From: an uncultured Collinsella sp.
GTDB lineage: Bacteria; Actinomycetota; Coriobacteriia; Coriobacteriales; Coriobacteriaceae
Assembly (NCBI GenBank): GCA_958412345.1
Contig: CATYSO010000004.1
Location: forward strand, 1 to 64,000
Direction: 5' to 3'
DNA length: 64,000 bases
Under the pieces are notes generated by a model. The model did no database searches, was not told the origin of the DNA, and saw only the letters and a program-made list of their open reading frames with translations. A program made the position numbers and the translations under genes. Shown here piece by piece: positions 40,594-49,842 of this stretch (positions are counted from its first letter, which is position 1; every line of letters starts with the position of its first letter).

Positions 40594-41118
40594 CTACTGC
40601 TGAGCCTGCCCCTCGGTGCCGATATGAACATCGACGATAACCTGGCGGTAGCTGATGCCACAGGAGTCGAGGATGCGGCGGCTGATGCGTCCATCATCGG
40701 TGTCGGCGTACTTGTTGTCCAGGTAGACGACCTCGCCCACACCTACCTGCGCCAGGATCTTGGCACAATCGTGGCACGGGAACAACGTGACGTAGACCGT
40801 GGAACCCTCGAGGTCCTTGAGCGAGCCACGGTAGTTGAGCACGGCGTTGGCCTCGGCATGGACCACGTAGTTGTGCTTGTCCTGCAGCGGGTCGTCGCTC
40901 GTACCCCACGGGAAAAAGTCGTCGTTGAGCGCCGAGGGCGTACCGTTGTAGCCCACCGAAAGGATGCGGTGGTTGGTGCTGGCGATGCACGCACCCACCT
41001 GCGTGTTGGGGTCCTTGCTGCGGCGCTGTGCGGCGATGGCCACGCTCATAAAGAACTCGTCCCAGCTAATGACGTCCAGGCGCTTGCCTGACGAAGTTTG
41101 ATGAAGATCGTCCGACAT
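40594..41118 (-). CDS. dCMP deaminase (ComEB-type)
   Basis: This zinc-dependent deaminase converts dCMP to dUMP for thymidylate synthesis. In its 174 residues I see SVGYNGTPSALND, VVHAEANAVLNY (zinc His, catalytic Glu; about 86-97) and LFPCHDCAKILAQVGV (two zinc Cys; about 114-129). The start is the ATG at 41118 (MSDDLHQ), with GGAGGT 9 nt upstream. Confidence 0.93.
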   Translation of the reverse strand: MSDDLHQTSSGKRLDVISWDEFFMSVAIAAQRRSKDPNTQVGACIASTNHRILSVGYNGTPSALNDDFFPWGTSDDPLQDKHNYVVHAEANAVLNYRGSLKDLEGSTVYVTLFPCHDCAKILAQVGVGEVVYLDNKYADTDDGRISRRILDSCGISYRQVIVDVHIGTEGQAQQ

Positions 41119-41202
41119 GGCAGACACCTCCGTAATCGCAATAGTTTGACCCATTGTAGCAGGTGAAAGGTGGGGGCGTTTGTCCCACCGGCGCCCTCAC
41201 TT

Positions 41203-42054
41203 TTACACGCGGCGGGGCTTTTGGTTGATGCGGTAGAGCTCGGCGAGTCCTCGCAACGTCAGCGCGTCGTCTACCGTCAGGCTGTGGCCGACCAGCGACG
41301 CGAGCGCCTCGGCGTCGTCGCCGGTAATGACGATGGGCACGTCGCCCTCCCCCGCGGCCTTGGTCGCGCGCATCTCGGCGAGCACCATGTCGAGCATGCC
41401 GTCGATGCGTGCCACCTCGCCCAGAACCACGCCCGAACGCATGGCCTCGCGCGTATTGCGACCGATGACGTGCGTTGGCGCCGAAGGCTCAACCTGCGGC
41501 AGGCGCGCCGCAGCGGCCGAGAGCGAGCGGGCGCCAAGCGCCAGACCCGGCGCGATAACGCCGCCCACAAAGGTACCGCACGCGTCGATGACCTCGATAT
41601 TGGTCGTTGTGCCCAGGTCGATCACGATGCACGGAGAGCCGTAGACGGCACGGGCCGCCACGGCGTCGGCGATGCGGTCGGGGCCGATCTCGGCCGGGTC
41701 GTCGTAGTGGACGGGCATGCCGGTCTTGAGGCCCGGCCCCACGGTGAGCACGCGCCCCGTGCAGGTACGGGAAAGAGCCGCCTTCCACGGGCGCTCGAGC
41801 GCCGGCACCACGCAGCTCAGCACGGCCGCCGTGGGCACGAGCGCGCCGGGCATGCCCGCATCGGCCGCCAGCGCGGCCATGACTTGAGCGAGACGCATAC
41901 GCGCTTCGTCGGCCGTAATGCTCGACGGCGTCGTGATCTCGCACGTCGCAAGCGGGCACTCCTGCGCCGCGGCCGAATCCTCGGCAAACAGGCCAAAGCG
42001 AATGAACGTGTTGCCCACGTCGACCGTCAATATATATGTGCACCCATTAAGCAT
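41203..42054 (-). CDS. coaX: Type III pantothenate kinase
   Basis: CoaX phosphorylates pantothenate, the first step of CoA synthesis, and needs a monovalent cation. The 283-residue ASKHA-fold protein shows TVDVGNTFIRFGLF (about 10-23), GPDRIADAVAARAVYG (about 121-136), VIDLGTTTNIEVI and GGVIAPGLALGARSLSAAAA. The start is the ATG at 42054 (MLNGCTY), with AAGGAG upstream; the earlier ATG lacks one. Type III enzymes escape CoA feedback. Confidence 0.94.
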   Translation of the reverse strand: MLNGCTYILTVDVGNTFIRFGLFAEDSAAAQECPLATCEITTPSSITADEARMRLAQVMAALAADAGMPGALVPTAAVLSCVVPALERPWKAALSRTCTGRVLTVGPGLKTGMPVHYDDPAEIGPDRIADAVAARAVYGSPCIVIDLGTTTNIEVIDACGTFVGGVIAPGLALGARSLSAAAARLPQVEPSAPTHVIGRNTREAMRSGVVLGEVARIDGMLDMVLAEMRATKAAGEGDVPIVITGDDAEALASLVGHSLTVDDALTLRGLAELYRINQKPRRV

Positions 42055-42246
42055 CGTCGGCGCTCCTTTCGTCTGCCCAGCAGTATATCGCCTACCTAAA
42101 CCAGTCATCCCGAAATGACTAGCTTGCGGTTATACTGGTGCGCGGTCGTTTGCGAGCTCACGCGGCGGCCCTTGGTAACCCGACTTCCCGCGCCGTATCC
42201 GTAGCGGCGCTCCCGGGGGAAGCGGATATACGCAAAGGAGTTCTAT

Positions 42247-43950
42247 ATGAGCAATCCCTCGAACCGTGCCTCGATGCGCGGGCAACTCACGCTGCGCGGC
42301 GTCGTCATCGGCGTCCTTGGCTGCGTGATTATCACGGCAAGCTCGGCCTACACCGCCCTCAAGATGGGCGCTCTCCCCTGGCCGATCGTCTTCGCTGCCG
42401 TCATTTCGCTGTTCTTCCTGAAGCTCATGGGTAACGCCAGCCTCAACGAGGCCAACGTTACCCACACCATCATGTCCGCGGGTGCCATGGTCGCCGGCGG
42501 CTTGGCGTTTACCATCCCGGGCGCCTGGATGCTGGGCTATGCCGACCAGATCAGCTGGCTCGACATGTTTATCGTGGCACTCGCCGGCACCATCTTGGGC
42601 CTTCTGGCGACAGCGCTCATCCACCGTCACTTTATCGTGGACGCCGCGCTGGAGTTCCCCACCGGCAACGCCGCAGCTCAGACCCTGCGCGCCACCGAGG
42701 CCGGTGGCAAGACCGGCAAGCAGCTCTTTGGCTCCATGGCCATCGCAGGCATCTATAGTGTGCTTCGCGACGCTCTGGGCGTGGTGCCCAGTATGCTGTG
42801 CACGCTCAATATCCCCGGCGTGACCTTTGCCATCTACAACTCGCCCATGTTGCTGTCCATTGGCTTTTTGGTGGGTTTCGCCCCCGTCGCCTTCTGGTTT
42901 GCCGGCGCGCTGCTGGGCAACTTTGGCATCATCGTCGGCGGCACCGCTGCCGGTCTGTTCGACGTCGTAACCGCGCAGGGCATCGTCAAGTCCCTGGGCA
43001 TGGGCCTTATGATGGGCTTTGGCGTCGCCGTCGTCCTCAAGGACATCCTGCCGCAGGTCGCCGGTATCGTCCGTGGCCTCGCCGCCGACAGCTCCACCGA
43101 TACCGACGAGCAGTCGCTCATCTCGGGCTCCCTTAAGCTCGACGCCGGCATCATCGGCCTGGGCACCGCCGCTATCGCTGTAATCGTTGCCATCGCGCTC
43201 GACCTTGGTCCCGTCCCGGCCGTCATCGTCACGCTGTTCACCTTTGTCACCACCATCATGAGCGCGCAGAGCTGCGGCCAGACGGGCATCGACCCCATGG
43301 AGATCTTCGGCCTCATCGTCATGCTCATCGTAGCCGCCTTCGCACAGCTCGCGCAGGTCAAGCTGTTCTTTATCGCCGGCATCGTGGCTGTGGCGTGCGG
43401 CCTTGCGGGCGACGTCATGAACGACTTTAAGGCCGGCGCCGTGCTGGGCACCAACCCGCGTGCACAGTGGATCGGCCAGGCCATCGGCGGCATCGTGGGC
43501 GCCCTGATCGCCGCCGCCGTCATGGTCGCGCTCGTCACCGCCTATGGTCCGGACGCCTTTGGCCCCGACAAGAGCTTTGTTGCCGCGCAGGCAAGTGTGG
43601 TCGCCACCATGGTCTCGGGCATCCCGAGCGTGCCGTGGTTCGCAGGTGGCTTTATCGCCGGCATCGTCATGTACTGGCTCGGCATTCCGGCCATGATGAT
43701 CGGCCTGGGCGTGTATCTGCCGTTCTACATGTCACTCACGGCATTCCTGGGCTCCTGCGTCAAACTCGCCTACGACAAGTGGTCCGCCCACCGCGACGCC
43801 ACCGCTGGTCTTTCTGACGAGGAAAGGGCTGCCAAGGACGCCGCCTTCCAGGAACAGGGCCTGGTTGTCGCCAGCGGCCTGCTCGGCGGCGAGTCCATCG
43901 TCGGCGTTATCCTGGCGTTTGTCTCCGTGGGCCTGAGCCTGCTGGGATAA
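42247..43950 (+). CDS. OPT family oligopeptide transporter
   Basis: This 567-residue protein with about 15 membrane helices belongs to the prokaryotic OPT family, whose members take up small peptides or metal chelates. Seen: VIITASSAYTALKMGALPWP, EFPTGNAAAQTLRATEAGG (about 139-157, a family hallmark), and SCGQTGIDPMEIFG (about 344-357). GAAAAGGAG-like CAAAGGAG lies 6 nt before the ATG. It is one of the few plus-strand genes and ends in its own terminator. Confidence 0.92.
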   Translation: MSNPSNRASMRGQLTLRGVVIGVLGCVIITASSAYTALKMGALPWPIVFAAVISLFFLKLMGNASLNEANVTHTIMSAGAMVAGGLAFTIPGAWMLGYADQISWLDMFIVALAGTILGLLATALIHRHFIVDAALEFPTGNAAAQTLRATEAGGKTGKQLFGSMAIAGIYSVLRDALGVVPSMLCTLNIPGVTFAIYNSPMLLSIGFLVGFAPVAFWFAGALLGNFGIIVGGTAAGLFDVVTAQGIVKSLGMGLMMGFGVAVVLKDILPQVAGIVRGLAADSSTDTDEQSLISGSLKLDAGIIGLGTAAIAVIVAIALDLGPVPAVIVTLFTFVTTIMSAQSCGQTGIDPMEIFGLIVMLIVAAFAQLAQVKLFFIAGIVAVACGLAGDVMNDFKAGAVLGTNPRAQWIGQAIGGIVGALIAAAVMVALVTAYGPDAFGPDKSFVAAQASVVATMVSGIPSVPWFAGGFIAGIVMYWLGIPAMMIGLGVYLPFYMSLTAFLGSCVKLAYDKWSAHRDATAGLSDEERAAKDAAFQEQGLVVASGLLGGESIVGVILAFVSVGLSLLG

Positions 43951-43991
43951 GCTGAGCAGCTGCTCGACAGCAACCATATTGTCTACGATTT

Positions 43992-44031
43992 GCTCGGTCG
44001 GTAGCTTTCGCGGCTACCGACTGAGCTTTTT
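43992..44031 (+). terminator. Intrinsic terminator of the OPT gene
   Basis: GCTCGGTCGGTAGC at 43992-44005 pairs with GCTACCGACTGAGC at 44013-44026 (one mismatch), then five Ts. Confidence 0.88.
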
Positions 44032-44040
44032 GATACCAAC

Positions 44041-44084
44041 GCAAAGAAAGGCCGGCGCGCTGCGTATGACAGCGCGCCGGCCTT
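44041..44084 (-). terminator. Terminator of the surface-protein gene
   Basis: AAGGCCGGCGCGCTG at 44048-44062 pairs perfectly with CAGCGCGCCGGCCTT at 44070-44084. The minus strand continues TCTTTGC. It faces the OPT terminator. Confidence 0.8.
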
Positions 44085-44150
44085 ATCGTTTGGCTATCGA
44101 GACGGTCCCGCTATGAATTGAAGTTCGTTGCAGAGCCGACGCTCGAATCA

Positions 44151-47100
44151 CTACATGTGCTTGCGACGACGATCGCCGAGCGTCACACCCGCGGCAACGA
44201 GCGTAATGCCGCCGATGACGAACACCTCGCCCGCAAGAGCGGAGTCATCACCGGTCTGGGCGAGCGCGGCAGGCGCGGCCTGTTTCTTGGCAACGGGGAC
44301 CTTTGCAGCAGCCTGCGCAACCTGAGGCTTGGCCTGCGGCTCAGCCTTGGGATGATACTTGTCGTACTCGGCCTGAGCGGCAGCCAGGGCATCCTTCGCA
44401 TCGTTAAGCTCGGCAAGCGCGGCGGCATAGGCGTCGTTGGCATCGGACAGTTTGGCATCGGCATCGCTCAGAGCAGCCTTGAGGCCAGCGGCGGCATCGA
44501 CGGCGGCCTTATAGCGAGCGTAGGCAGCGTTCAGCTTGACCAGCTTCTCGTTACCCGTCGTGCCCGCGGCAAGAGAGGCCTTGTGGTCGACAGCCTCAAG
44601 ATCGGCCTTGAGTGCCTCATCGCTGGCAAGCTCGGCCTTGGCCTTGACGATCTCGAGGTTCGCATCGACGACGGCTTCGTTGGCGGCCTCGAGCTGCTTC
44701 TGGGCATCGGCGACACCGGCGACGGCAGCGTCATAGGCGGCCTTGGCGTCGTCGACCGCCTTCTGAGCGCCGGCGAAGCGCTCGAAGGCCTTGTGTGCGG
44801 TGGCAAGCTCGCCCTCGGCGGCCTTGGCCTTGGCCTGCGCGTCGGACAGGGCCTGCGTCTTGGCGGCAACTGCCTGCTTGGCGTCCGAAAGAGCAGTCGC
44901 AGCGTGCGTATCTGCGGCCTGAGCCTTGTCAACGCCAGCCTGGGCAGTGTCGTCGGCCTTCTTGGCATCGTCAAGCGTGCCCTGCTTGTTCGCAAGGTCC
45001 GCCTGGGCGGCATCGCGCTTGGCGGCAAGGTCCTTGACCGAAGCAGTGGCGTTGCCATACGCCTCATTGGCCTGATCGGACTTTGCCTTGGCGGCATCGC
45101 GGGCGCTGCGAGCCTTCGCCTTGTGAGCAGCGGCATCGGCTGCCTTCGTCTTGCTGTCAGCAAGCGTGGCGTTTGCCTTATCGAGAGCTGCCTGGGCAGT
45201 AGCGGCCTCGCTCTTGGCGGCGTCGAGCTTGGTCTTGGGCGTCTTGACGTCGATACCCTTGAGTTTGGCTTCGGCGGCGTCGTATGCCGTCTTCGCGGCG
45301 GCGGTGCCGGACTTGGCCTTCTCGTACTCGCCCTTGGCGGTGTTCACGTTCGTGTCGGCCGCGGTATAGGCGTCGCGAGCACTTTCTTGCTTATCCAATG
45401 CGTTGGAATAAGCCGTTCCGGCAGTCCCGAAGTTCTTCTGTGCCTCTGCCAACTTATTCTGAAGCTGCTTCAGCTGCTCCTTCTGCTCCTGAGTGCCGCC
45501 GGCGTTGTAGGCAGAGTCGATGTAGTCGTTCACGAGCTTCTTGAACTCGGAGACCGTGAAATCGGCCTGGCTCGCGCTTCCGCTATAGTCGAAAACGGTT
45601 ACCTCGGAATCGGTGTTCTTGCCACTACCGGTTGCGATACCGATAGCGGTAGCACCGGCATCGATGATGTTGAGGTAGTGTCCACACTCATGGTAGATGC
45701 TGTTGTAGTGCTGGTAGATATAGTAGGAATCATATCGATGGCTTCCAAGTGCGTCACCATACTGTTTGACGTACTTATCGAACGCCTCTTTCTCCTGGGT
45801 GTAGAGACCGGTATATGGCCAGCCAAGCGTATCCTCGGTCTCGCCTCCGGTGTATGCTCCACCGCCGCCTGCAAGATTCTCGCTTTCATCGAAATAGCAG
45901 TCCGAGTGTCCCCAGATGTTCGATGAATATGATGTATTAAGGGCGGCTGCCGCAGTCATGCGGAGGCTGACGCTAAGCTCCGACTGACCGTTCGCCTTGC
46001 GGAGGTTGTTCTGGGTATCGAGATAGGTCAGGGCGTTACGCATCTGCTCCAAGGAGAGCGGATTGGTGTCGCGAGACATGTCCTGATCGACGTAAGTATC
46101 ATACCAGTCCTGTTTCTCTATCGTCCCCATGAGCATCGACGCGGCAGTACTTGCATTCGACTTCTGCGTGGCTGTGAACTGGCTGCCGCCGATGATGTAG
46201 TTCATGAAGCCGAACATACCCTGACTGATGACATTCTGGTCTACGGTCATGTTCGACTTGAGGTCGGCAATCTGCTGGTTAAGCTTCTCGACCTCGGCGT
46301 TTGCGGCGTCGTATGCATTGTGCGCGTCGGTTACTTCAGCACGAGCCTGATCGAACTCGTTGCTCTTCTGCTTGCGAACTTCGACAAGCTTATCGTACGC
46401 GGTCTTCTTGTCTGCTTCGGCCTGCTGTGCCTTCTCGTATGCGGCCTTGGCGGCGTCGCGCTTGCTGACGGCGGCGTTGTACTCCTTGCTTACCGCATCA
46501 TATGCAGACTTGGCAGATGCCACAGCAGCGTTGGCGGCGTTGGCCTTCTCCTGCGCGGCGGTGACGGTAGTCTGCGCAGCCTGCAGGTTCGCCTGTGCAG
46601 TGGCGTCTGCAGTCGTCGCGGCTTCGAGCGCGGCCTGCGCGGTCGCGAGCTCGCTGGCGGCAGTTTTCATGGCGGCCTCGAGCGCGCTCAGATCGACGCC
46701 CGTGCCCGAGACGGCGGCATCGAGTGCGGCCTGCGCCTGGTCGAACTTCTGCTGGGCGTTATCGCGCGCGGTGGTTGCGGCTGCGAGAGCAGCGGCAGTC
46801 TCCTGCTTCTTGGCCTGGGCAGTCGTCAAAGCTGCCTCGGTATTCTGCTTTTCCTGCTGGGCGCTGGCCTCGGCAGCCTTGGCCTGGTCCAGATTGTCCT
46901 GTGCAGTAGTAACGGCCTTATTGGCGTCATCGAGCTTTGCCTGCGCGTCCTCGACGGCCTTCTTGGCGGCCTCGTACTCGTCCATACCCATGGCCTCGAG
47001 CTTAGCCTGGGCATCATCGAGGGCCTTCTTGGCCTCATCCTGCTTTGCCTTGGCGTCCTTGAGCGCCTGGGTCTTATCCTCGACACTCTTGTTGGCTTGA

Positions 47101-47234
47101 TCGAGCTGATCGTTCAGGTCGCCCAGCTTCTTCTGCTGCTGCTCGGTCTTTTCGACGGCGGCTTTGAGCTCGTCAATCTTCTCCTGGAGCGCGGCGACTT
47201 CTGCTGCGTTCTGCTCGATTTCGTTGTCGCTCAC
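44151..47234 (-). CDS. Sortase-anchored coiled-coil surface protein with CAP-like domain (body, out of frame with its signal peptide)
   Basis: The body is 1027 residues from the GTG at 47234, but its frame is open to 47423, directly beside the G10 tract. Order: Ala/Lys/Gln-rich coiled coil (about 1-335); a globular CAP/SCP-like part (about 337-570) with NNLRKANGQSELSVSLRMTA, SENLAGGGGAY and YHECGHYLNI; a second coiled coil (about 575-960); and a C-terminal sorting signal LAQTGDD (about 991), a hydrophobic helix and RRRKHM. It would be a wall-anchored adhesin-like protein. The GTG has no ribosome-binding site, so real translation should begin at 47607; the signal peptide is separated by the tract. 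Full ON product: about 1151 residues. Confidence 0.85.
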   Translation of the reverse strand: MSDNEIEQNAAEVAALQEKIDELKAAVEKTEQQQKKLGDLNDQLDQANKSVEDKTQALKDAKAKQDEAKKALDDAQAKLEAMGMDEYEAAKKAVEDAQAKLDDANKAVTTAQDNLDQAKAAEASAQQEKQNTEAALTTAQAKKQETAAALAAATTARDNAQQKFDQAQAALDAAVSGTGVDLSALEAAMKTAASELATAQAALEAATTADATAQANLQAAQTTVTAAQEKANAANAAVASAKSAYDAVSKEYNAAVSKRDAAKAAYEKAQQAEADKKTAYDKLVEVRKQKSNEFDQARAEVTDAHNAYDAANAEVEKLNQQIADLKSNMTVDQNVISQGMFGFMNYIIGGSQFTATQKSNASTAASMLMGTIEKQDWYDTYVDQDMSRDTNPLSLEQMRNALTYLDTQNNLRKANGQSELSVSLRMTAAAALNTSYSSNIWGHSDCYFDESENLAGGGGAYTGGETEDTLGWPYTGLYTQEKEAFDKYVKQYGDALGSHRYDSYYIYQHYNSIYHECGHYLNIIDAGATAIGIATGSGKNTDSEVTVFDYSGSASQADFTVSEFKKLVNDYIDSAYNAGGTQEQKEQLKQLQNKLAEAQKNFGTAGTAYSNALDKQESARDAYTAADTNVNTAKGEYEKAKSGTAAAKTAYDAAEAKLKGIDVKTPKTKLDAAKSEAATAQAALDKANATLADSKTKAADAAAHKAKARSARDAAKAKSDQANEAYGNATASVKDLAAKRDAAQADLANKQGTLDDAKKADDTAQAGVDKAQAADTHAATALSDAKQAVAAKTQALSDAQAKAKAAEGELATAHKAFERFAGAQKAVDDAKAAYDAAVAGVADAQKQLEAANEAVVDANLEIVKAKAELASDEALKADLEAVDHKASLAAGTTGNEKLVKLNAAYARYKAAVDAAAGLKAALSDADAKLSDANDAYAAALAELNDAKDALAAAQAEYDKYHPKAEPQAKPQVAQAAAKVPVAKKQAAPAALAQTGDDSALAGEVFVIGGITLVAAGVTLGDRRRKHM

Positions 47235-47421
47235 AGCCTGCGAGGCCTGATCCTTTTGCTGCTGCGCCTGCTTTTGAGACTGGCCCGCAGCGTCGGCCTT
47301 CTTCTGGGCGGCATCGTAGGCGGCCTGAACGTCCTTGAGCTGCTTTGCCGACTCTTCGGCCAGCTGGGCAGCCGTCTTTACGACCGCTTGGTTACCGGCG
47401 GCAACGGTGTTCTCTACAGAA

Positions 47422-47607
47422 CTACCCCCCCCCCTGAACAGAATCGCCGTTATCGGTTGACGGTGCGGCGATTGCCGCCAGCGGCGACATGAGCGGCTGA
47501 GCGATGAGGCCCGCCGTCAAAACGGTTGCGACGGCGCGGTTAGCAACGCCCTTGACGTTGACGGCCTTAGCCCGAGGCTCAAAGTGTTGTGGACTGTAGT
47601 TTGCCAT
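47422..47607 (-). CDS. Signal-peptide exon of the split surface protein (OFF frame)
   Basis: These 61 codons start at an ATG behind AGGGAGAA and encode a basic N-terminus, a hydrophobic core (AVATVLTAGLIAQPLM) and an AIAAP cleavage region, then DNGDSVQGGG and TAG. The stop comes immediately after ten Gs. With nine or twelve Gs the frame would continue as GGGSSVENTVAAG into the body at 44151-47423. I therefore read this as the 5' end of one gene, not a separate peptide. Confidence 0.8.
   Translation of the reverse strand: MANYSPQHFEPRAKAVNVKGVANRAVATVLTAGLIAQPLMSPLAAIAAPSTDNGDSVQGGG
47425..47434. repeat. Homopolymeric G10 tract (C10 on the plus strand)
   Basis: Ten uninterrupted Cs on the plus strand, inside the coding region after the signal peptide. 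Length 9 or 12 restores the reading frame; 10 terminates it. This is the classic slippage tract of phase-variable genes. Confidence 0.9.
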
Positions 47608-47914
47608 GGCTTTCTCCCTTTGACACGGATGTATCCATACGCTTCAAAATGTAGGAGCTGATTTTTGAATTCTGTTGCGCAACATTGGTCACCAGCGGAT
47701 TTTTTGAAATTCGCGCTCTCGTGCTTCACAATTTCATCACATATGTAGGAGCTGGTGCATCATATTCTTGCGGGATCGAATTGAGCCTGTGATTTGTATT
47801 TGCTCCCGCGTCATCCGCCCTATCGGATTCCGCATCCAACAGACACCCCGCCCGCCACGGTGTAGAGTATGGGCGACGGGCGAGATATGCGGCCCGTGCC
47901 AGAACGAGGTGAAC
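47608..47914. other. Divergent promoter region between surface protein and DUF389 gene
   Basis: About 307 bp, AT-richer than the surroundings. It has a 12-bp direct repeat ATGTAGGAGCTG (47649-47660 and 47743-47754) and a GTTGCGCAAC palindrome (47674-47683). No small gene is evident. I could not settle on promoters. Confidence 0.4.
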
Positions 47915-49054
47915 ATGGAACTCGATAGACAACAGCTCAAGCGACTGCGTGAACGCCATCACCGGCGCCATGGCATCCGCCCTGCCCATAGTGAGGCTGC
48001 CGAACAGGCTGGTCGCTTTTTAAAGCGCGCGTTCAACATTCGCGAGGGACGCGCGCCCTATCACGTGATCCGCAAGCGTTTTGTAAACGGGGCACGCCTG
48101 ACCGGCTCTCACCTGTGCATCCTCATCATCGCCATGCTCATCGCAAGCATCGGCCTCGATATCGACTCGGACATCGCCATCGTGGGCGCCATGCTCATCT
48201 GCCCGCTCATGGGTTCGGTCCTTGCCATGGCATACGGCATCGCCACGCTCGACCGCGAGATTACCGTCGAAGCCGTCGCCAGCCTTGCGCTGCAAATGGC
48301 CTTTTGCCTGGTCACCTCCACGTTGTACTTTAAGCTCTCGCCCCTTGGCGCCACCACAGCCGCCATTATCGACAACTCGACGCCCACCGTGTGGGACCTC
48401 GCTGTCGCGCTCGCCGGCGGCTTTGCGGGCGGCCTAGGCAACTCACGCGACCAGGAGCCCGCAACGCTCATCGCCGGTGTGGCCGTGGCAACCGCGCTGA
48501 TGCCGCCCCTGTGCGCAGCAGGCTACGGCATCGCCATCGCAAGCGGATCGCTGTTTCTCTCGGCGCTCTACGAGTTTGGCATCAACGTGGTCTTTATCGC
48601 ACTGGCTGCCGAAGCCGTGCTGCTTCTTTTGCGCGTGCCGCTCAAGCGCGACCTGAACGGCGACGGCATTGTGACCGCTGAGGAAGACGCCGAGGTCGAC
48701 GAGCTGTCGCGCAAGGTGCGCCGCCGCATCATCGTGGGCACGGTGATTTTTGCCATCCCCTGCATTGTTATGACGGCGGGGTCTATCGGCTCGGCGCAGG
48801 CCGGCGTGCAGGACGGCTACGGCGTCACCGAAACCACGCGCGAGCTTGCGGCGGTGCTGCCAGGCTTTAAGGATTACACCGTCGCCGTCGAGACCTCGGC
48901 CACCGAAGGCAGGGAGGAGGGTATCGTCGAGCGCGAGACTGTCGCCCATGTGACGACAAGCGAGGCGCTTGGGGCACACGACCGCCACGTCGCTCGTAAA
49001 CTCATCAACCTCAACGTACCCGAACTCGATCGCGTGGAGTTCGATGTGAAGTAA
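47915..49054 (+). CDS. DUF389 family membrane protein
   Basis: This 379-residue protein has a basic N-terminus (RQQLKRLRERHHRRHG), then five or more membrane helices in the DUF389 core: LIIAMLIASIGLDIDSDIAIVGAMLICPLMGS is diagnostic (about 66-97), with GLGNSRDQEPATLIAGVAVATALMPPLCAAGYG. A C-terminal soluble part of about 100 residues follows. The family function is unknown. GAGGTG precedes the ATG. Confidence 0.88.
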   Translation: MELDRQQLKRLRERHHRRHGIRPAHSEAAEQAGRFLKRAFNIREGRAPYHVIRKRFVNGARLTGSHLCILIIAMLIASIGLDIDSDIAIVGAMLICPLMGSVLAMAYGIATLDREITVEAVASLALQMAFCLVTSTLYFKLSPLGATTAAIIDNSTPTVWDLAVALAGGFAGGLGNSRDQEPATLIAGVAVATALMPPLCAAGYGIAIASGSLFLSALYEFGINVVFIALAAEAVLLLLRVPLKRDLNGDGIVTAEEDAEVDELSRKVRRRIIVGTVIFAIPCIVMTAGSIGSAQAGVQDGYGVTETTRELAAVLPGFKDYTVAVETSATEGREEGIVERETVAHVTTSEALGAHDRHVARKLINLNVPELDRVEFDVK

Positions 49055-49110
49055 CGTGATGTAGGGCGCAGTTCACGACTGCGCCCCGCTCGCTGTTTAA
49101 TTGCCGTGAA

Positions 49111-49560
49111 TCAACTGTCCACATCGACATCGCCAGACTCCACCATAAACGCCGGATCGGTGCTCACCAGATAAAAACGGGTCACCTTGGTATCTCTAAA
49201 TAGGTAGAGCAAGCCCTGATCGCGTCGGCGTGACATATACGCCACGTGGACCGTACCGAATTCTTCGCCGTTTTCATTCTTTAATACCAGAATGTTGGGG
49301 TCGTCCATACGCTCGAACTGTCCATCAACGCAGCTGCCGCCCTTGTCGACCAGCTGCCATCGACAGTTGTCCTCCTCAAGAAAAGCCAGGGTTTCCCGAC
49401 TCGTTTTGTCATCCCGATAGTAACCATCAATGGCGAAGCCTTCGGAAGCACATTCCTGCATATAGGATGTTTCTCGACTTATAGCGAACTGCCCCATAGC
49501 GCCCAGGAGCACAGCTAGGCAAACCACTGCAAGGGTTATCGAGATAGTACGGCGACCCAT
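49111..49560 (-). CDS. Hypothetical membrane-anchored protein
   Basis: I do not recognise this 149-residue protein. It has one N-terminal hydrophobic helix (ISITLAVVCLAVLLGAMGQF), which is an uncleaved anchor or signal peptide, and a soluble outer part with three cysteines and YYRDDKTSRETLAFLEED, GEEFGTVHVAYM and a LYLFRDTKVTRFYLV beta-rich end. The ribosome-binding site is weak. It converges on the DUF389 gene and stands alone. Confidence 0.6.
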   Translation of the reverse strand: MGRRTISITLAVVCLAVLLGAMGQFAISRETSYMQECASEGFAIDGYYRDDKTSRETLAFLEEDNCRWQLVDKGGSCVDGQFERMDDPNILVLKNENGEEFGTVHVAYMSRRRDQGLLYLFRDTKVTRFYLVSTDPAFMVESGDVDVDS

Positions 49561-49788
49561 ATTAACCAGCCCGATACTTGTTTAACGGAGCGCGAAACAT
49601 ACTTGGCACCTCCGATATCAGAGCAAACGTCACCCGCAGCCCGGCGGCAGTCATATGTTTCCAACATCAAACCATATGGCAACCACTCGCGAGAGGAGTA
49701 TCGGCGAACGGTGCATTTTTGCGCTCCATTGGTCAATTGCGCTCCATTGGTCAAACGTCAACGCGCGCTACAGCTCTTGCCCGATCAA

Positions 49789-49818
49789 TTCAGATTTTGT
49801 CGCATACTACCGTAGATC
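49789..49818. repeat. Single arm of the CAGATTTTGCCGCATACTTCCG element
   Basis: TTCAGATTTTGTCGCATACT followed by ACCGTAG closely matches the right arm of the element at 51856-51988. Only one arm is present here. Between it and the acetyltransferase stop lies a C8 run (49832-49839). The rest of 49561-49788 holds nothing recognisable apart from GCGCTCCATTGGTCAA, which is repeated at 49720-49753. Confidence 0.5.
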
Positions 49819-49842
49819 CCCAACGCTTCCACCCCCCCCGAA

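Noticed and set aside
44118..45926. 602-codon plus-strand frame opposite the surface protein
   Set aside because: Shadow of the Ala/Lys-rich coiled-coil repeats read backwards (Leu/Gly/Ser runs).
49832..49839. C8 run near the AAC(3)-family gene as a second phase-variation tract
   Set aside because: It lies past the stop codon (TAA at 49843-49845), so length changes would not alter the protein; an effect on the 3' end is possible but unsupported.
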